This document shows positions 33,346 to 42,235 of a DNA stretch of 64,000 bases, piece after piece; within the stretch, counting starts at the first letter, position 1; each line of letters starts with the position of its first letter. Below the pieces are notes generated by a model. The model made no database searches. It was not told the DNA's origin and saw nothing but the letters and a program-made list of their open reading frames with translations. The stretch covers positions 62,001-126,000 of the forward strand of contig CAKUAS010000001.1 of the NCBI GenBank assembly GCA_934636655.1. Direction: 5' to 3'. Position numbers and translations under genes: made by a program. The stretch is from an uncultured Oscillospiraceae bacterium (lineage in GTDB: Bacteria; Bacillota; Clostridia; Oscillospirales; Oscillospiraceae).

Positions 33346-33385
33346 TAGCGATTTAAGATTCTGCGGATACATTTATTGCGGCAGC

Positions 33386-33460
33386 CCGGTATCGAAACTG
33401 CCGACTATCGCAATAACAATCGGCTACCGGTATCGAAGCTGCCGACTATCACAACAAAAT
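33386..33460. repeat. Imperfect 35-bp tandem direct repeat
   Basis: Two units (33386-33420 and 33427-33460), both beginning CCGGTATCGAA and containing CTGCCGACTATC, separated by CGGCTA. Each can form a small GCCGA/TCGGC-type hairpin. They sit between the convergent DUF4363 and nrdR genes. Confidence 0.65.
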
Positions 33461-33475
33461 TGTCAGCTGCAGGTG

Positions 33476-33931
33476 TTATTTATCGCTCAGAAGTTTGGTG
33501 AGTTCTTCCATAAAGGTGTTTATGTCCTTAAAGCTGCGGTAGACGGAGGCAAAGCGAACATAAGCGACCTCATCGACGAGCTTTATGCGCTTCATAACCA
33601 TTTCGCCGATCTCAACGGTACTGACTTCGCGCTCAAGCGCGCTCTGCAGCTCCTGCTCTATCTCGTCGGCTATCTTCTCAAGCTGAGAAAGCGACACAGG
33701 ACGTTTTTCGCAGGCGCGAACCATGCCGTTTATGAGCTTTACTCTGTCAAACTGCTGGCGTGAACCGTCGCGCTTCACAACAACAAGAGGCAGATGCTCT
33801 ATCGTCTCATAAGTCGTAAAGCGCTTCTGACATGCCAGACACTCTCTGCGGCGGCGAATGGTCGTTCCCTCCTCCGCGGGTCTGGAGTCGATGACCTTGC
33901 TCTCAAGAAATCCGCAAAACGGACATTTCAT
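33476..33931 (-). CDS. nrdR: Transcriptional repressor NrdR
   Basis: NrdR is the ATP/dATP-sensing repressor of ribonucleotide reductase genes. The 151-residue product has the N-terminal zinc ribbon MKCPFC...[14 protein letters not shown] (about 1-45) and an ATP-cone domain ([17 protein letters not shown] onward, about 50-140). GGAGG is placed 8 nt before the ATG at 33931. It is transcribed alone from a promoter that overlaps a candidate NrdR box. Confidence 0.97.
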   Translation of the reverse strand: MKCPFCGFLESKVIDSRPAEEGTTIRRRRECLACQKRFTTYETIEHLPLVVVKRDGSRQQFDRVKLINGMVRACEKRPVSLSQLEKIADEIEQELQSALEREVSTVEIGEMVMKRIKLVDEVAYVRFASVYRSFKDINTFMEELTKLLSDK

Positions 33932-33971
33932 ATATTTATCCTCCAAAGTGTTCAATTTTCTCTAAATAAAT

Positions 33972-33993
33972 ATTATATCACAATATGTTGTAT
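33972..33993 (-). promoter_or_regulatory. nrdR -10 box with adjoining candidate NrdR box
   Basis: Minus-strand TATAAT (33972-33977) abuts the near-palindrome TCACAATATGTTGTAT (33978-33993). That sequence agrees with the published NrdR-box consensus (aCaCwAtATaTwGtGt, recalled) at 13 of 16 positions by eye. Its place between -10 and -35 would block polymerase, implying autorepression. The -35 is weak. NrdR boxes usually occur as a spaced pair, and I did not find a second one. Confidence 0.5.
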
Positions 33994-34006
33994 ATTGCCA
34001 CTGTTT

Positions 34007-34585
34007 TTAGAATGAACGCAAAAGGAAGTCTTCTCGGCTCATAAGTGCATTCAGAACCGGCAGAAGTGCCTGCGCAGTCATCTTCTGCGGAAGGCTCAAC
34101 GATGCAAGAAGCTTTTCGCGCCTTGACGCACTGTCCGGCTTCCCGGTAAGCCCCTTGGCGTACATATCGGCCATGCTTATGCCGCCGGCAGCGGCGGATG
34201 TCTCCCCGTCGATCGTAGCTCCGCATCGGCGCAGCGCCTGCATAATAATATCCGCGCTCATTCCCTCGACGCCAAGCTTGCCCTCCTTTGAGGCTTTGCT
34301 CTTTCGGCGCTCCTTGCCGAAAATCTCAGGCATATAGGCATGCTTTAAAAGCTTTGGGTCAACGCAGCTTTTTACGAAATTGCGGATAACGAGCCCCGCG
34401 CCATCGGGGTCCGTCATGACGATAAGGCCGCGCTTTTCGGCCAGAGTGCGCAAAAGCTGCTGTTTTTCTTTATTATTGAACACGCCAAAGCCGCTCGTTT
34501 CGATTATCACGGCATCAACCACCTGCGACAGCGTGTTTTTATCGTACCTGCCCTCGACGACGATGACCTCGGAAACTCTATGCAT
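34007..34585 (-). CDS. rnmV: Ribonuclease M5 (TOPRIM domain, DUF4093)
   Basis: RNase M5 makes the final 5S rRNA cuts in Firmicutes. The 192-residue product has the TOPRIM core VIVVEGRYDKNTL (about 7-19) and VMTDPDGAGLVIR (about 55-67). A DUF4093-type C-terminus follows with the GVEGMSADIIMQALR and GLTGKPDSASRREKLL segments that match Bacillus RNase M5. It overlaps the holA 3-prime end by 8 nt. Confidence 0.9.
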   Translation of the reverse strand: MHRVSEVIVVEGRYDKNTLSQVVDAVIIETSGFGVFNNKEKQQLLRTLAEKRGLIVMTDPDGAGLVIRNFVKSCVDPKLLKHAYMPEIFGKERRKSKASKEGKLGVEGMSADIIMQALRRCGATIDGETSAAAGGISMADMYAKGLTGKPDSASRREKLLASLSLPQKMTAQALLPVLNALMSREDFLLRSF

Positions 34586-35624
34586 CCTCATCACCTGCCG
34601 CTATGCGCATGACGCATTCCTTCAAAAGCTCAGTTGGCTCTGTTTTGCTGCTTTTCATGGCATAATCGGTCTCTGTGCACAGCTCGACGGCGCGCTTTAT
34701 CTGTGCTGTTGAAAAGCGCCTTGATGCGGCAATAAGCCGGTTTGCTATAAAATCATAGCGCAGGCCGAGCGTTTTCATAACATAGTCCTTTGGCAGATCA
34801 TAGTCTATTGCAACGCGCGCAGCGTACATTTTCCGCATTTGGCCGCCAACTATCGCAAGGATCATGGTCGGATCGTTATTCTTATCGGCAAGCAGCTCGC
34901 CCAGAAGGCGCATCGCGGCATTATTTTCGCACTTTGCGAGCGCTTCAGTCATGTCGAAAACGACTGCCTCGGGAATGTGGTGAGCGACCGCGTCAACGTC
35001 GGCTTCGGTGACTCTGTCGCCTTTCGTATATGACGCGATCTTGTTTATTTCCGGGATAAGCCCGTTCATAAGCTCGCCGCTTACGTTTATCAGCCGCTGA
35101 ACAGCGTTGAGCTCAATGCCCTTGCCCTCTGCGGCAAAACGGCGGATGATCCATTTTATAAGTATATCGCCGCCCTGCGCCGTAACGCATATCTCCTTGC
35201 CGCATTTCTGGATGGCCTTGTACACTTTAAGTCGCTTATCCGGTTCAAAACCTATGGGTGTCATGAACACGACCGTACAGTAATCGGGGATATCAGCGAG
35301 GATGGCGCTTATCTCATCAGCATCCCTGAGCCTATTTATATCAACACCGCGAACCTCAACAAGGCTTCGCTCGGACAGAAACGGGACGCTGTCGATAGCC
35401 TCCCTGAGCGCAAGCGCCGAAAAGTCACGCTCATCAAGCCGACGGTAGCTGAAATCATCAGCCTCGCTTGTTATACACAGCTTTTTTATCTCTTCAAAAA
35501 ATCTGTCGGCAAGGTAATCCTCCGGCCCCCAGATCAGATACAGTCCGGCCGGTCCCTCAGTGCGGAGCGTGTTCACGCTCGCATTATAATTAAATTTTTC
35601 GTCGCGTTTCGTTTTCTTAGCCAT
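34578..35624 (-). CDS. holA: DNA polymerase III subunit delta
   Basis: HolA is the clamp-loader subunit that opens the beta sliding clamp. At 348 residues it has the size of Firmicute YqeN. It shows LYLIWGPEDYLADRFFEEI (about 26-44, degenerate nucleotide fold), SVPFLSERSLVEVRGVD (about 90-106) and a C-terminal helical collar with FDMTEALAKCENNAAMRLLGEL. Its ATG follows directly on the comEC stop with no gap. The comEC-holA order is as in Bacillus. Confidence 0.93.
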   Translation of the reverse strand: MAKKTKRDEKFNYNASVNTLRTEGPAGLYLIWGPEDYLADRFFEEIKKLCITSEADDFSYRRLDERDFSALALREAIDSVPFLSERSLVEVRGVDINRLRDADEISAILADIPDYCTVVFMTPIGFEPDKRLKVYKAIQKCGKEICVTAQGGDILIKWIIRRFAAEGKGIELNAVQRLINVSGELMNGLIPEINKIASYTKGDRVTEADVDAVAHHIPEAVVFDMTEALAKCENNAAMRLLGELLADKNNDPTMILAIVGGQMRKMYAARVAIDYDLPKDYVMKTLGLRYDFIANRLIAASRRFSTAQIKRAVELCTETDYAMKSSKTEPTELLKECVMRIAAGDEDA

Positions 35625-37919
35625 TTAATCACCTGCCGAGATATGCAATACTACCCTGCCAAGCTTATCCGTGCGCAGGACATTGACATTGTATTTTTCC
35701 AGTATATCGAGCGTCTCCTGTGTAGGATGCCCGTATTTGTTATAGCCTGTTGAAATGACCGCAGTTTCGGGTCTGATCGCAGAGAGAAGCTCGTCACTCG
35801 TTGAGTATTTCGAGCCGTGGTGCGGAACGATAAGGAGCTCCGTTCCGGAAAGATCGTGCTCGCGTACAAGCTCACGTTCAACGACTTTTTCAACGTCACC
35901 TGTCACAAGCATATCGTAATCACCTACACTCACGGTTAACATAATCCCGCTTTCATCGCGCGCGCCAAGATCGGAGCTTTCATAGACGGAGAGTCGAATA
36001 TCCCCTGCGGTAAAATCGGTATCTTGTGTTATGTAAACTATCTTCGTCCCGTTTTTCTCGGCCGCACCGATGATCTCATCAAGCATGCCGTCGCCGCTGG
36101 TATCCTCGGCGTTATCGGGCATGATTACGGTTTTCACGTTCATGAGGTTTAAAAGCCGCTCAACGCCGGTGGCATGATCGGTATGCAGATGCGTCAGCAT
36201 GAGATAGTCGATATCATATCTGCCGTTTGCTCGAAGATATGATGCGAGCATGCTGCCCGCGTTTTGCGTAACGCCGTAGCTGCCGCAATCGATAACGACT
36301 GTGTTCTCACTCTCGGTCACGGCTATGCACTGCCCGTTTCCGACGTTCATAACGCTTATAGTTCCCTGATCTGCGCGCATATCCCTATCCGTCAGCCAAA
36401 ACACGCCGCAAAGCAGGGCTGCACACACTGCCGTCGGAATAAGGACGTTGAGCTTTTTATATCTGCGTATAACAAAATACGCAATAAATAAAACGTATGA
36501 GCTTATTAGCCACAACGGTACGTACTTATTCTCCATATAAAGCGCCGTTATCGGTAGTTTCGCCGAATATTCTACCACACCGGCTATATAACGCACAAGA
36601 TATGAAAGGATATTAGCAAGCCACATTGTCGGTGCAGGCAGCACAAAGCCGATGATGCACAGCGCAAAGCCGCCCACGAATAGGAACGATATCGCCCACA
36701 GGCAAAGGATATTCATTATGGGCGCAAGGAGCGTGACATATCCGAAATGCACTGCCATAAGCGGGCATGCAAACACCGTAACGGCAAGCGAGCTCGATAG
36801 TGTTGCAATGATGTATCTGTACGGCCTCTTAAATACCTTAGGACCTCTCAGTTTTGAGCCGAAAAACTCGTATATCGGCTGCGAGAACAGGAACATTCCG
36901 ACAACCGAGCCGAACGAGAGCTGGAGCGCAACGCTTCCTGCCGAAAATGGGTTTGAAAGCAGTATCATGGCAAGGGCAAATGACAGCGTCGTCGCACGGT
37001 CATTTACCCTGCCGAACACTGGTGCAAGCATAGGTAGGCTTATCATGATACCCGCTCTCACAGCCGACAGGGGCGATCCGACCATTATGACAAACAGCCA
37101 TACAAGAGCTATGCATATCAGGGACGATCTGCGGTTTTTACCGAGTATACTCTGCAATACGCCGACAAGGAAAGCAACATGCATACCTGATACAGCCACG
37201 ACATGCGCAAGCCCCGCAACATTCATCGAGGCATATAGCTTATCATTCTGATAGTAATCATCTTTATATCCCGCGAGAAGCGCTTTCATAAACGGCGCGG
37301 TATCTTCCGGAAACAATTTGCCTATTTCATTATGCAGAGCGTTTCCTATAAGCTTAGGCCAATACAGGAAAGACCCCGCCCATCGGCCTGTTTTTTCGAT
37401 TTTCTCAGACGTGTAACCGCTGAGATACACACCTTTAGAGATGTTTGAGTCCGTTTCCTCGCCGAAGCGCTCGGTAACACTTCTTAGCTTGAGCTTTACT
37501 TTTATCTCGTCCCCGGGGACAAAGTCGGGCTCCTCGTTCGAGTAATCGATAATTAGCGCGTTGACGTTCGGAAGCTCTGCACCAGTTATTTTCACGCTCA
37601 GCAGCACGCACCTGTCGCGCACATCGGGATAATCGGTCAGCCGCGCTGTCGTTGTGAGCTCCTTACCGGCATATTCCTCACACCGCGTTACCGTCTGTGC
37701 GTTATGCAGCCAATAGTGGCCAAAGCCGACGGCCATGGCGGCCGCAACTATGATAAGCCGCGTGCGCATATTGCCGCGAAACAATGCAGCTGCCAGCACA
37801 ATGATAACGGGCAGCAGTAGCACCGCCGCAAGGCTTTCGCCGAAAAGCAGATAGTGTGACAAGAACACTGCGGTGCAATATCCAATTGAAGCGGCGCACA
37901 GCGTGCGGACTCCTCTCAT
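35625..37919 (-). CDS. comEC: ComEC/Rec2 family DNA uptake channel protein
   Basis: The 764-residue competence protein. It has N-terminal membrane helices, a DUF4131 region (about 60-190), the ComEC competence domain with HVVAVSGMHVAFLVGVLQ and multiple helices (about 225-490), and a C-terminal metallo-beta-lactamase domain with LTHLHTDHATGVERL (about 575) and LIVPHHGSKYSTSDELL. It carries the transforming strand into the cytoplasm in competent bacteria. No comEA gene is present just upstream. AGAGG lies before the ATG. Confidence 0.94.
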   Translation of the reverse strand: MRGVRTLCAASIGYCTAVFLSHYLLFGESLAAVLLLPVIIVLAAALFRGNMRTRLIIVAAAMAVGFGHYWLHNAQTVTRCEEYAGKELTTTARLTDYPDVRDRCVLLSVKITGAELPNVNALIIDYSNEEPDFVPGDEIKVKLKLRSVTERFGEETDSNISKGVYLSGYTSEKIEKTGRWAGSFLYWPKLIGNALHNEIGKLFPEDTAPFMKALLAGYKDDYYQNDKLYASMNVAGLAHVVAVSGMHVAFLVGVLQSILGKNRRSSLICIALVWLFVIMVGSPLSAVRAGIMISLPMLAPVFGRVNDRATTLSFALAMILLSNPFSAGSVALQLSFGSVVGMFLFSQPIYEFFGSKLRGPKVFKRPYRYIIATLSSSLAVTVFACPLMAVHFGYVTLLAPIMNILCLWAISFLFVGGFALCIIGFVLPAPTMWLANILSYLVRYIAGVVEYSAKLPITALYMENKYVPLWLISSYVLFIAYFVIRRYKKLNVLIPTAVCAALLCGVFWLTDRDMRADQGTISVMNVGNGQCIAVTESENTVVIDCGSYGVTQNAGSMLASYLRANGRYDIDYLMLTHLHTDHATGVERLLNLMNVKTVIMPDNAEDTSGDGMLDEIIGAAEKNGTKIVYITQDTDFTAGDIRLSVYESSDLGARDESGIMLTVSVGDYDMLVTGDVEKVVERELVREHDLSGTELLIVPHHGSKYSTSDELLSAIRPETAVISTGYNKYGHPTQETLDILEKYNVNVLRTDKLGRVVLHISAGD

Positions 37920-37937
37920 ACCACAAACCTCTAATGC

Positions 37938-37969
37938 GCAAAAAAGCAGCTTTCAGGCTGCTTTTTTGC
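37938..37969 (-). terminator. Terminator between HIT gene and comEC
   Basis: A 13-bp stem GCAAAAAAGCAGC/GCTGCTTTTTTGC with a 6-nt loop, 14 nt after the HIT stop. The T-run forms part of the stem. It separates the alaS-HIT unit from comEC-holA-rnmV. Confidence 0.8.
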
Positions 37970-37982
37970 TGTATTTAATTTA

Positions 37983-38339
<357 letters not shown>

Positions 38340-41006
38340 TTAAAGTCCGAGCTTTTCGGCGACGAGATCGTCGACTATCGCAAGGGCGTTGTCCATCTTG
38401 AGGACCTCCGTGCCGCCGCCCATAGCTGAGTCGGGCTTGCCGCCGCCCTTGCCGCCTGCGACGGCGGAAACAGCCTTGACGATATCTCCGGCCTTGATAC
38501 CTGCGGCCACGGCGTCCTTGCCGCAGCATGCCGTGAACGTGACCTTGGACTCGTTTGCGGTCGCCAGAACAGCGACGATCTTCGGATCCTTATCGCGCAG
38601 GAAGTCGCCGATCTTTCTGAGATCGTTTGCATCAAGATCCGTGCGCGTTGCTGTAAGAACGTCAAAGCCGCCGATCTTCTTTGCGGCGAACAGGAAGCGC
38701 TCGACATCGCTTGCAAGGATCTTATCCTTCATTTTTTCGACCTTCTGGCGCAGATTCTTTACCTCGCTGACAAAGCCCTCGGCCTTTGTCAGAAGCTCGC
38801 TCGGCTTTGCCTTGAGGCTCTCGGCCGCGCGGGCAACAGTCATATACGAATGCTTTGCCATTTCGAGATATTTTCTGCCTGTGACGGCCTCTATGCGGCG
38901 AACACCGCTTGCGACGGAGTATTCGCTCGTTATATGGAACATGCCGACCTTTGCGGTATTGTCAAGATGCGTGCCGCCGCAAAGCTCAGTGCTGTAACCG
39001 CCCATTTTAACGACGCGGACAACGTCGCCGTATTTTTCACCGAACAGGGCGGTAGCGCCGCTGTTTTTGGCATCCTCAAGGCTCATTTCACGAACGGTGA
39101 TATCAACGCCGTCGAGAACCGCGTTGTTCACGGCATCCTCGACCGCGGCGACTTCTTTTGGAGTCATTGCCTCGAAATGCGTGAAGTCAAAGCGCAGAGT
39201 GTCGGCATCGACGAGCGAGCCAGCTTGATGGACGTGATCGCCCAGCGTCTCGCGCAGCGCAGCGTGCAGCAGATGCGTTGCAGAGTGCGCACGGGATATT
39301 GCCTTGCGGCGCTCGGGGTCAACAGAGGCCACTACCTCCTCGCCGACGGATATCGCGCCGGACTCGCACACGCCGTAGTGCAGATATTTATTGCCCTTGT
39401 CCTTTTTGACGTTATTGACGACAAATCGTGTAAGCTGTCCGTGCTCTACGTCCTCGAGACTGAAGCCGATCTCGCCCTTATCGGCGAGCTGGCCGCCCAT
39501 CTCGGCATAGAACGGGGTCTTGTCCATAACGATTATGCCCTCGCAGCCCTCGCTTATCTCGCCTGCAAGCTCATCGCCGTTTACGATGGCGAGAACAGTC
39601 GCTGTATCGGTGAGCTTATCGTAGCCTGTAAACTCCGTCGGAGTAGCGTCAAGGCCGAAGTCGATGCCCTCCCAGCCGAGATCGCCGAGAGCTTTTCTCG
39701 CCTCGCGAGCACGTACACGCTGTTCCTCCATAAGTGCTTTGAACTCATCCTCGTTGAGCGTCATGCCCTCATCAACAAGCATTTCGGCAGTCATATCCAC
39801 GGGGAAGCCGTAGGTATCGTAAAGCTTAAAGGCATCTGCACCGGAAAATACAGTCTCGCCCTTTGCCTTGTGTTCTTCGAGCAGGCTGTTATAGATCTGC
39901 ATGCCTGCGTCGATGGTCTTGGCAAAGCTGTCCTCTTCGCTCTTTACGACACGGGTTATATACTGCTGCTTTTCGCGCAGCTCGGGGTACTGGCACTCGT
40001 TTTCATGAATAACGGTGTCAATTATGCTGTAAAGAAAAGGTTCGTTCACGCCAAGGAGCTTGCCGTGGCGTGCGGCTCTTCTCAAAAGTCTGCGCAGAAC
40101 ATAGCCTCGCCCCTCATTAGACGGCAAAATGCCGTCGCAGATCATGAATGTTGCGCTGCGGATATGGTCGGTGATAACGCGGAGGGATACGTCGCGCTTT
40201 TCGCTCTCGCCGTAATGTGCACCGGTAATCTCGGAGACCTTGTGGGTGATGTTCATTACGGTATCGACGTCAAACAGCGAATTTACGCCCTGACAGACGA
40301 CCGCAAGACGCTCAAGACCCATGCCGGTATCGATATTCTTCTGCGCAAGCTCGGTGTAGTTGCCGTGACCGTCGTTATCAAACTGAGAGAAAACATTGTT
40401 CCAAACCTCGATATAACGGTCACAATCGCAGCCGACTGTGCAGTCGGGTTTGCCGCAGCCGTATTCCTCGCCGCGGTCATAGTATATTTCCGAACAGGGA
40501 CCGCAGGGACCCGCTCCGTGCTCCCAGAAGTTATCCTCCTTGCCGAAGCGGAATATCTTCTCGGCAGGGATTCCGATCTCGTCATGCCAGATGTTCCATG
40601 CCTCGTCGTCATCAAGATACACTGAGGGGTAAAGCCTGTCAGGATCAAGGCCGACCCACTCTTCGCTCGTGAGGAATTCCCAGCTCCATGCTATAGCCTC
40701 ATGCTTGAAGTAGTCGCCGAAGGAGAAGTTGCCGAGCATCTCAAAGTAGGTGCCGTGGCGCGCAGTATGGCCGACATTGTCGATATCGCCGGTGCGGATG
40801 CACTTCTGGCAGGTGCAAACGCGCTTGCGCGGCGGTATCTGCTCGCCCTTGAACCACGGCTTCATAGGAGTCATACCGGCATTTATGAGCAGGATGGATT
40901 TATCATTCTGCGGAACCAGTGAAAAGCTGGGCAGTCTCAGGTGACCCTTGCTCTCGAAAAAGCTCAGGAACATTTCTCTTAATTCGTTTACTCCGTATGC
41001 TTTCAT
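38340..41006 (-). CDS. alaS: Alanine-tRNA ligase
   Basis: The class II synthetase charging tRNA-Ala, 888 residues. Motif 1 and the catalytic core have MKPWFKGEQIPPRKRVCTCQKCIRTGD and HGTYFEMLGNFSFGDYFK (about 60-105). The tRNA-recognition region, the editing domain with HSATHLLHAALRETLGDHV (about 575) and CGGTHLDNT (about 675), and a C-terminal oligomerisation domain ending GGGKGGGKPDSAMGG follow. The start at 41006 has AAGGAG upstream. No T-box fits in the 17-bp gap to the upstream gene. Confidence 0.97.
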   Translation of the reverse strand: MKAYGVNELREMFLSFFESKGHLRLPSFSLVPQNDKSILLINAGMTPMKPWFKGEQIPPRKRVCTCQKCIRTGDIDNVGHTARHGTYFEMLGNFSFGDYFKHEAIAWSWEFLTSEEWVGLDPDRLYPSVYLDDDEAWNIWHDEIGIPAEKIFRFGKEDNFWEHGAGPCGPCSEIYYDRGEEYGCGKPDCTVGCDCDRYIEVWNNVFSQFDNDGHGNYTELAQKNIDTGMGLERLAVVCQGVNSLFDVDTVMNITHKVSEITGAHYGESEKRDVSLRVITDHIRSATFMICDGILPSNEGRGYVLRRLLRRAARHGKLLGVNEPFLYSIIDTVIHENECQYPELREKQQYITRVVKSEEDSFAKTIDAGMQIYNSLLEEHKAKGETVFSGADAFKLYDTYGFPVDMTAEMLVDEGMTLNEDEFKALMEEQRVRAREARKALGDLGWEGIDFGLDATPTEFTGYDKLTDTATVLAIVNGDELAGEISEGCEGIIVMDKTPFYAEMGGQLADKGEIGFSLEDVEHGQLTRFVVNNVKKDKGNKYLHYGVCESGAISVGEEVVASVDPERRKAISRAHSATHLLHAALRETLGDHVHQAGSLVDADTLRFDFTHFEAMTPKEVAAVEDAVNNAVLDGVDITVREMSLEDAKNSGATALFGEKYGDVVRVVKMGGYSTELCGGTHLDNTAKVGMFHITSEYSVASGVRRIEAVTGRKYLEMAKHSYMTVARAAESLKAKPSELLTKAEGFVSEVKNLRQKVEKMKDKILASDVERFLFAAKKIGGFDVLTATRTDLDANDLRKIGDFLRDKDPKIVAVLATANESKVTFTACCGKDAVAAGIKAGDIVKAVSAVAGGKGGGKPDSAMGGGTEVLKMDNALAIVDDLVAEKLGL

Positions 41007-41023
41007 ATATCTTCTCCTTTTAC

Positions 41024-42235
41024 TTATATCTTCTTGATGCGCCTGAGTATGGACAGGCGGCTGCACGGTATCGGCAGCTTCATTTTTATCGTCATCATCG
41101 CATGCGGCGTTGCTTCTATTGCTTCACCGTCGGCGTTTTCCATGTGCTCTACTATGAATGAAACAGGCTCGTGGTCATTTGTCATTAGTTCGACCTTATC
41201 CCCGAGACAGAAGCGGTTTCGCTGAGTCAAAACGGCATTTCCGTCATTATCGCACTGCTCAACAACCGCGCAGACCTCGGCATCGGAATAATAGCTTGTC
41301 TCCGAATAGTGCTGACCTGGGTCTCCGTAATAAAAGCCTGTGCAGTATGGACGGTGGCTTAGCTTATCGACTTCATCCCGCCAAATCTGGGGAAGTTCCT
41401 CCCCTTTGAGCGCAAAGTCTATCGCGTGGCGGTAAGCGTTCGTTACGGCAGCCGCATAGTAGGCGGATTTCATCCTGCCTTCTATCTTAAAGCTCGTAAC
41501 ACCCGCGTCAATGAGCTCGGGTATGTGATCTATCATGCACATATCGCGCGAGTTCATGATATATGTGCCCTTATCCTCACTTATATCGAAATACTCTCCG
41601 GGACGCTTTTCCTCAACGAGACGGTACTTCCAGCGGCATGGCTGAGCGCATGCACCGCGGTTCGCGTCCCGCCCCGTCAAATAATTTGACAGCAGGCAGC
41701 GCCCTGAAAATGATACGCACATCGCACCGTGCACAAAGGCTTCTATCTCAAGCTCTTTCGGAGTGTTTGCCCGAATTTCGTATATATCTCGCATCGGCGT
41801 TTCACGAGCGAGCACCACACGGCTCGCACCCATGTCATACAAAACGTTGGCCGTTGCGCTGTTTATGACACCGAGCTGAGTGCTTACATGGCGCTGCACA
41901 TCGGGCGCGTATTTCTCCGCAGCTTTCATAACGCCGAGATCTGCAATTATAAATGCATCAACTCCGGCATTTTCCGCTTCTTTCAAAAAAGCCGGCAGAG
42001 CTTCGAGCTCATCCTCACGCGGAAGCGTATTGCATGTCAAATGCACAGCAGCGCCCTTTTCATGAGCTTTTTCACAGGCCAGAGCAAGTTCTTCCATCGA
42101 AAAATTTCCCGCCGAGGCACGCATTCCAAAGCGTTTGCCTGCAAGGTAAACAGCATCCGCACCGTAATGGAGCGCCATATCAAGGCGCTCCATATCTCCG
42201 GCCGGAGCAAGAAGTTCACACCGTCTGTCAGTCAT
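41024..42235 (-). CDS. U32 family peptidase, YrrO/TrhP-like tRNA hydroxylation protein
   Basis: A 403-residue U32 protein. N-terminal ELLAPAGDMERLDMALHYGADAVY (TIM-barrel start) leads to the U32 signature EAFVHGAMCVSFSGRCLLSN (about 165-184) and Cys residues in GACAQPCRW. The C-terminal domain (about 305-400) is beta-rich. The place after mltG mirrors Bacillus yrrL-yrrM-yrrN-yrrO, whose U32 products are needed for 5-hydroxyuridine in tRNA. I infer that role rather than proteolysis. It overlaps mltG by 8 nt. Confidence 0.88.
   Translation of the reverse strand: MTDRRCELLAPAGDMERLDMALHYGADAVYLAGKRFGMRASAGNFSMEELALACEKAHEKGAAVHLTCNTLPREDELEALPAFLKEAENAGVDAFIIADLGVMKAAEKYAPDVQRHVSTQLGVINSATANVLYDMGASRVVLARETPMRDIYEIRANTPKELEIEAFVHGAMCVSFSGRCLLSNYLTGRDANRGACAQPCRWKYRLVEEKRPGEYFDISEDKGTYIMNSRDMCMIDHIPELIDAGVTSFKIEGRMKSAYYAAAVTNAYRHAIDFALKGEELPQIWRDEVDKLSHRPYCTGFYYGDPGQHYSETSYYSDAEVCAVVEQCDNDGNAVLTQRNRFCLGDKVELMTNDHEPVSFIVEHMENADGEAIEATPHAMMTIKMKLPIPCSRLSILRRIKKI

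Noticed and set aside
33386..33460. Short direct repeats considered as a CRISPR remnant
   Set aside because: Only two imperfect units with a 6-bp gap and no cas genes anywhere in the window.
38850..40625. 591-codon open frame on the plus strand opposite alaS
   Set aside because: It is exactly antisense to the strongly conserved alaS gene, has no ribosome site and a composition typical of a shadow frame.
40990..41030. T-box riboswitch upstream of alaS (also considered for leuS and thrC)
   Set aside because: The gaps before these genes are 17, 45 and 18 nt, too short for a T-box, and no T-box core sequence is seen.
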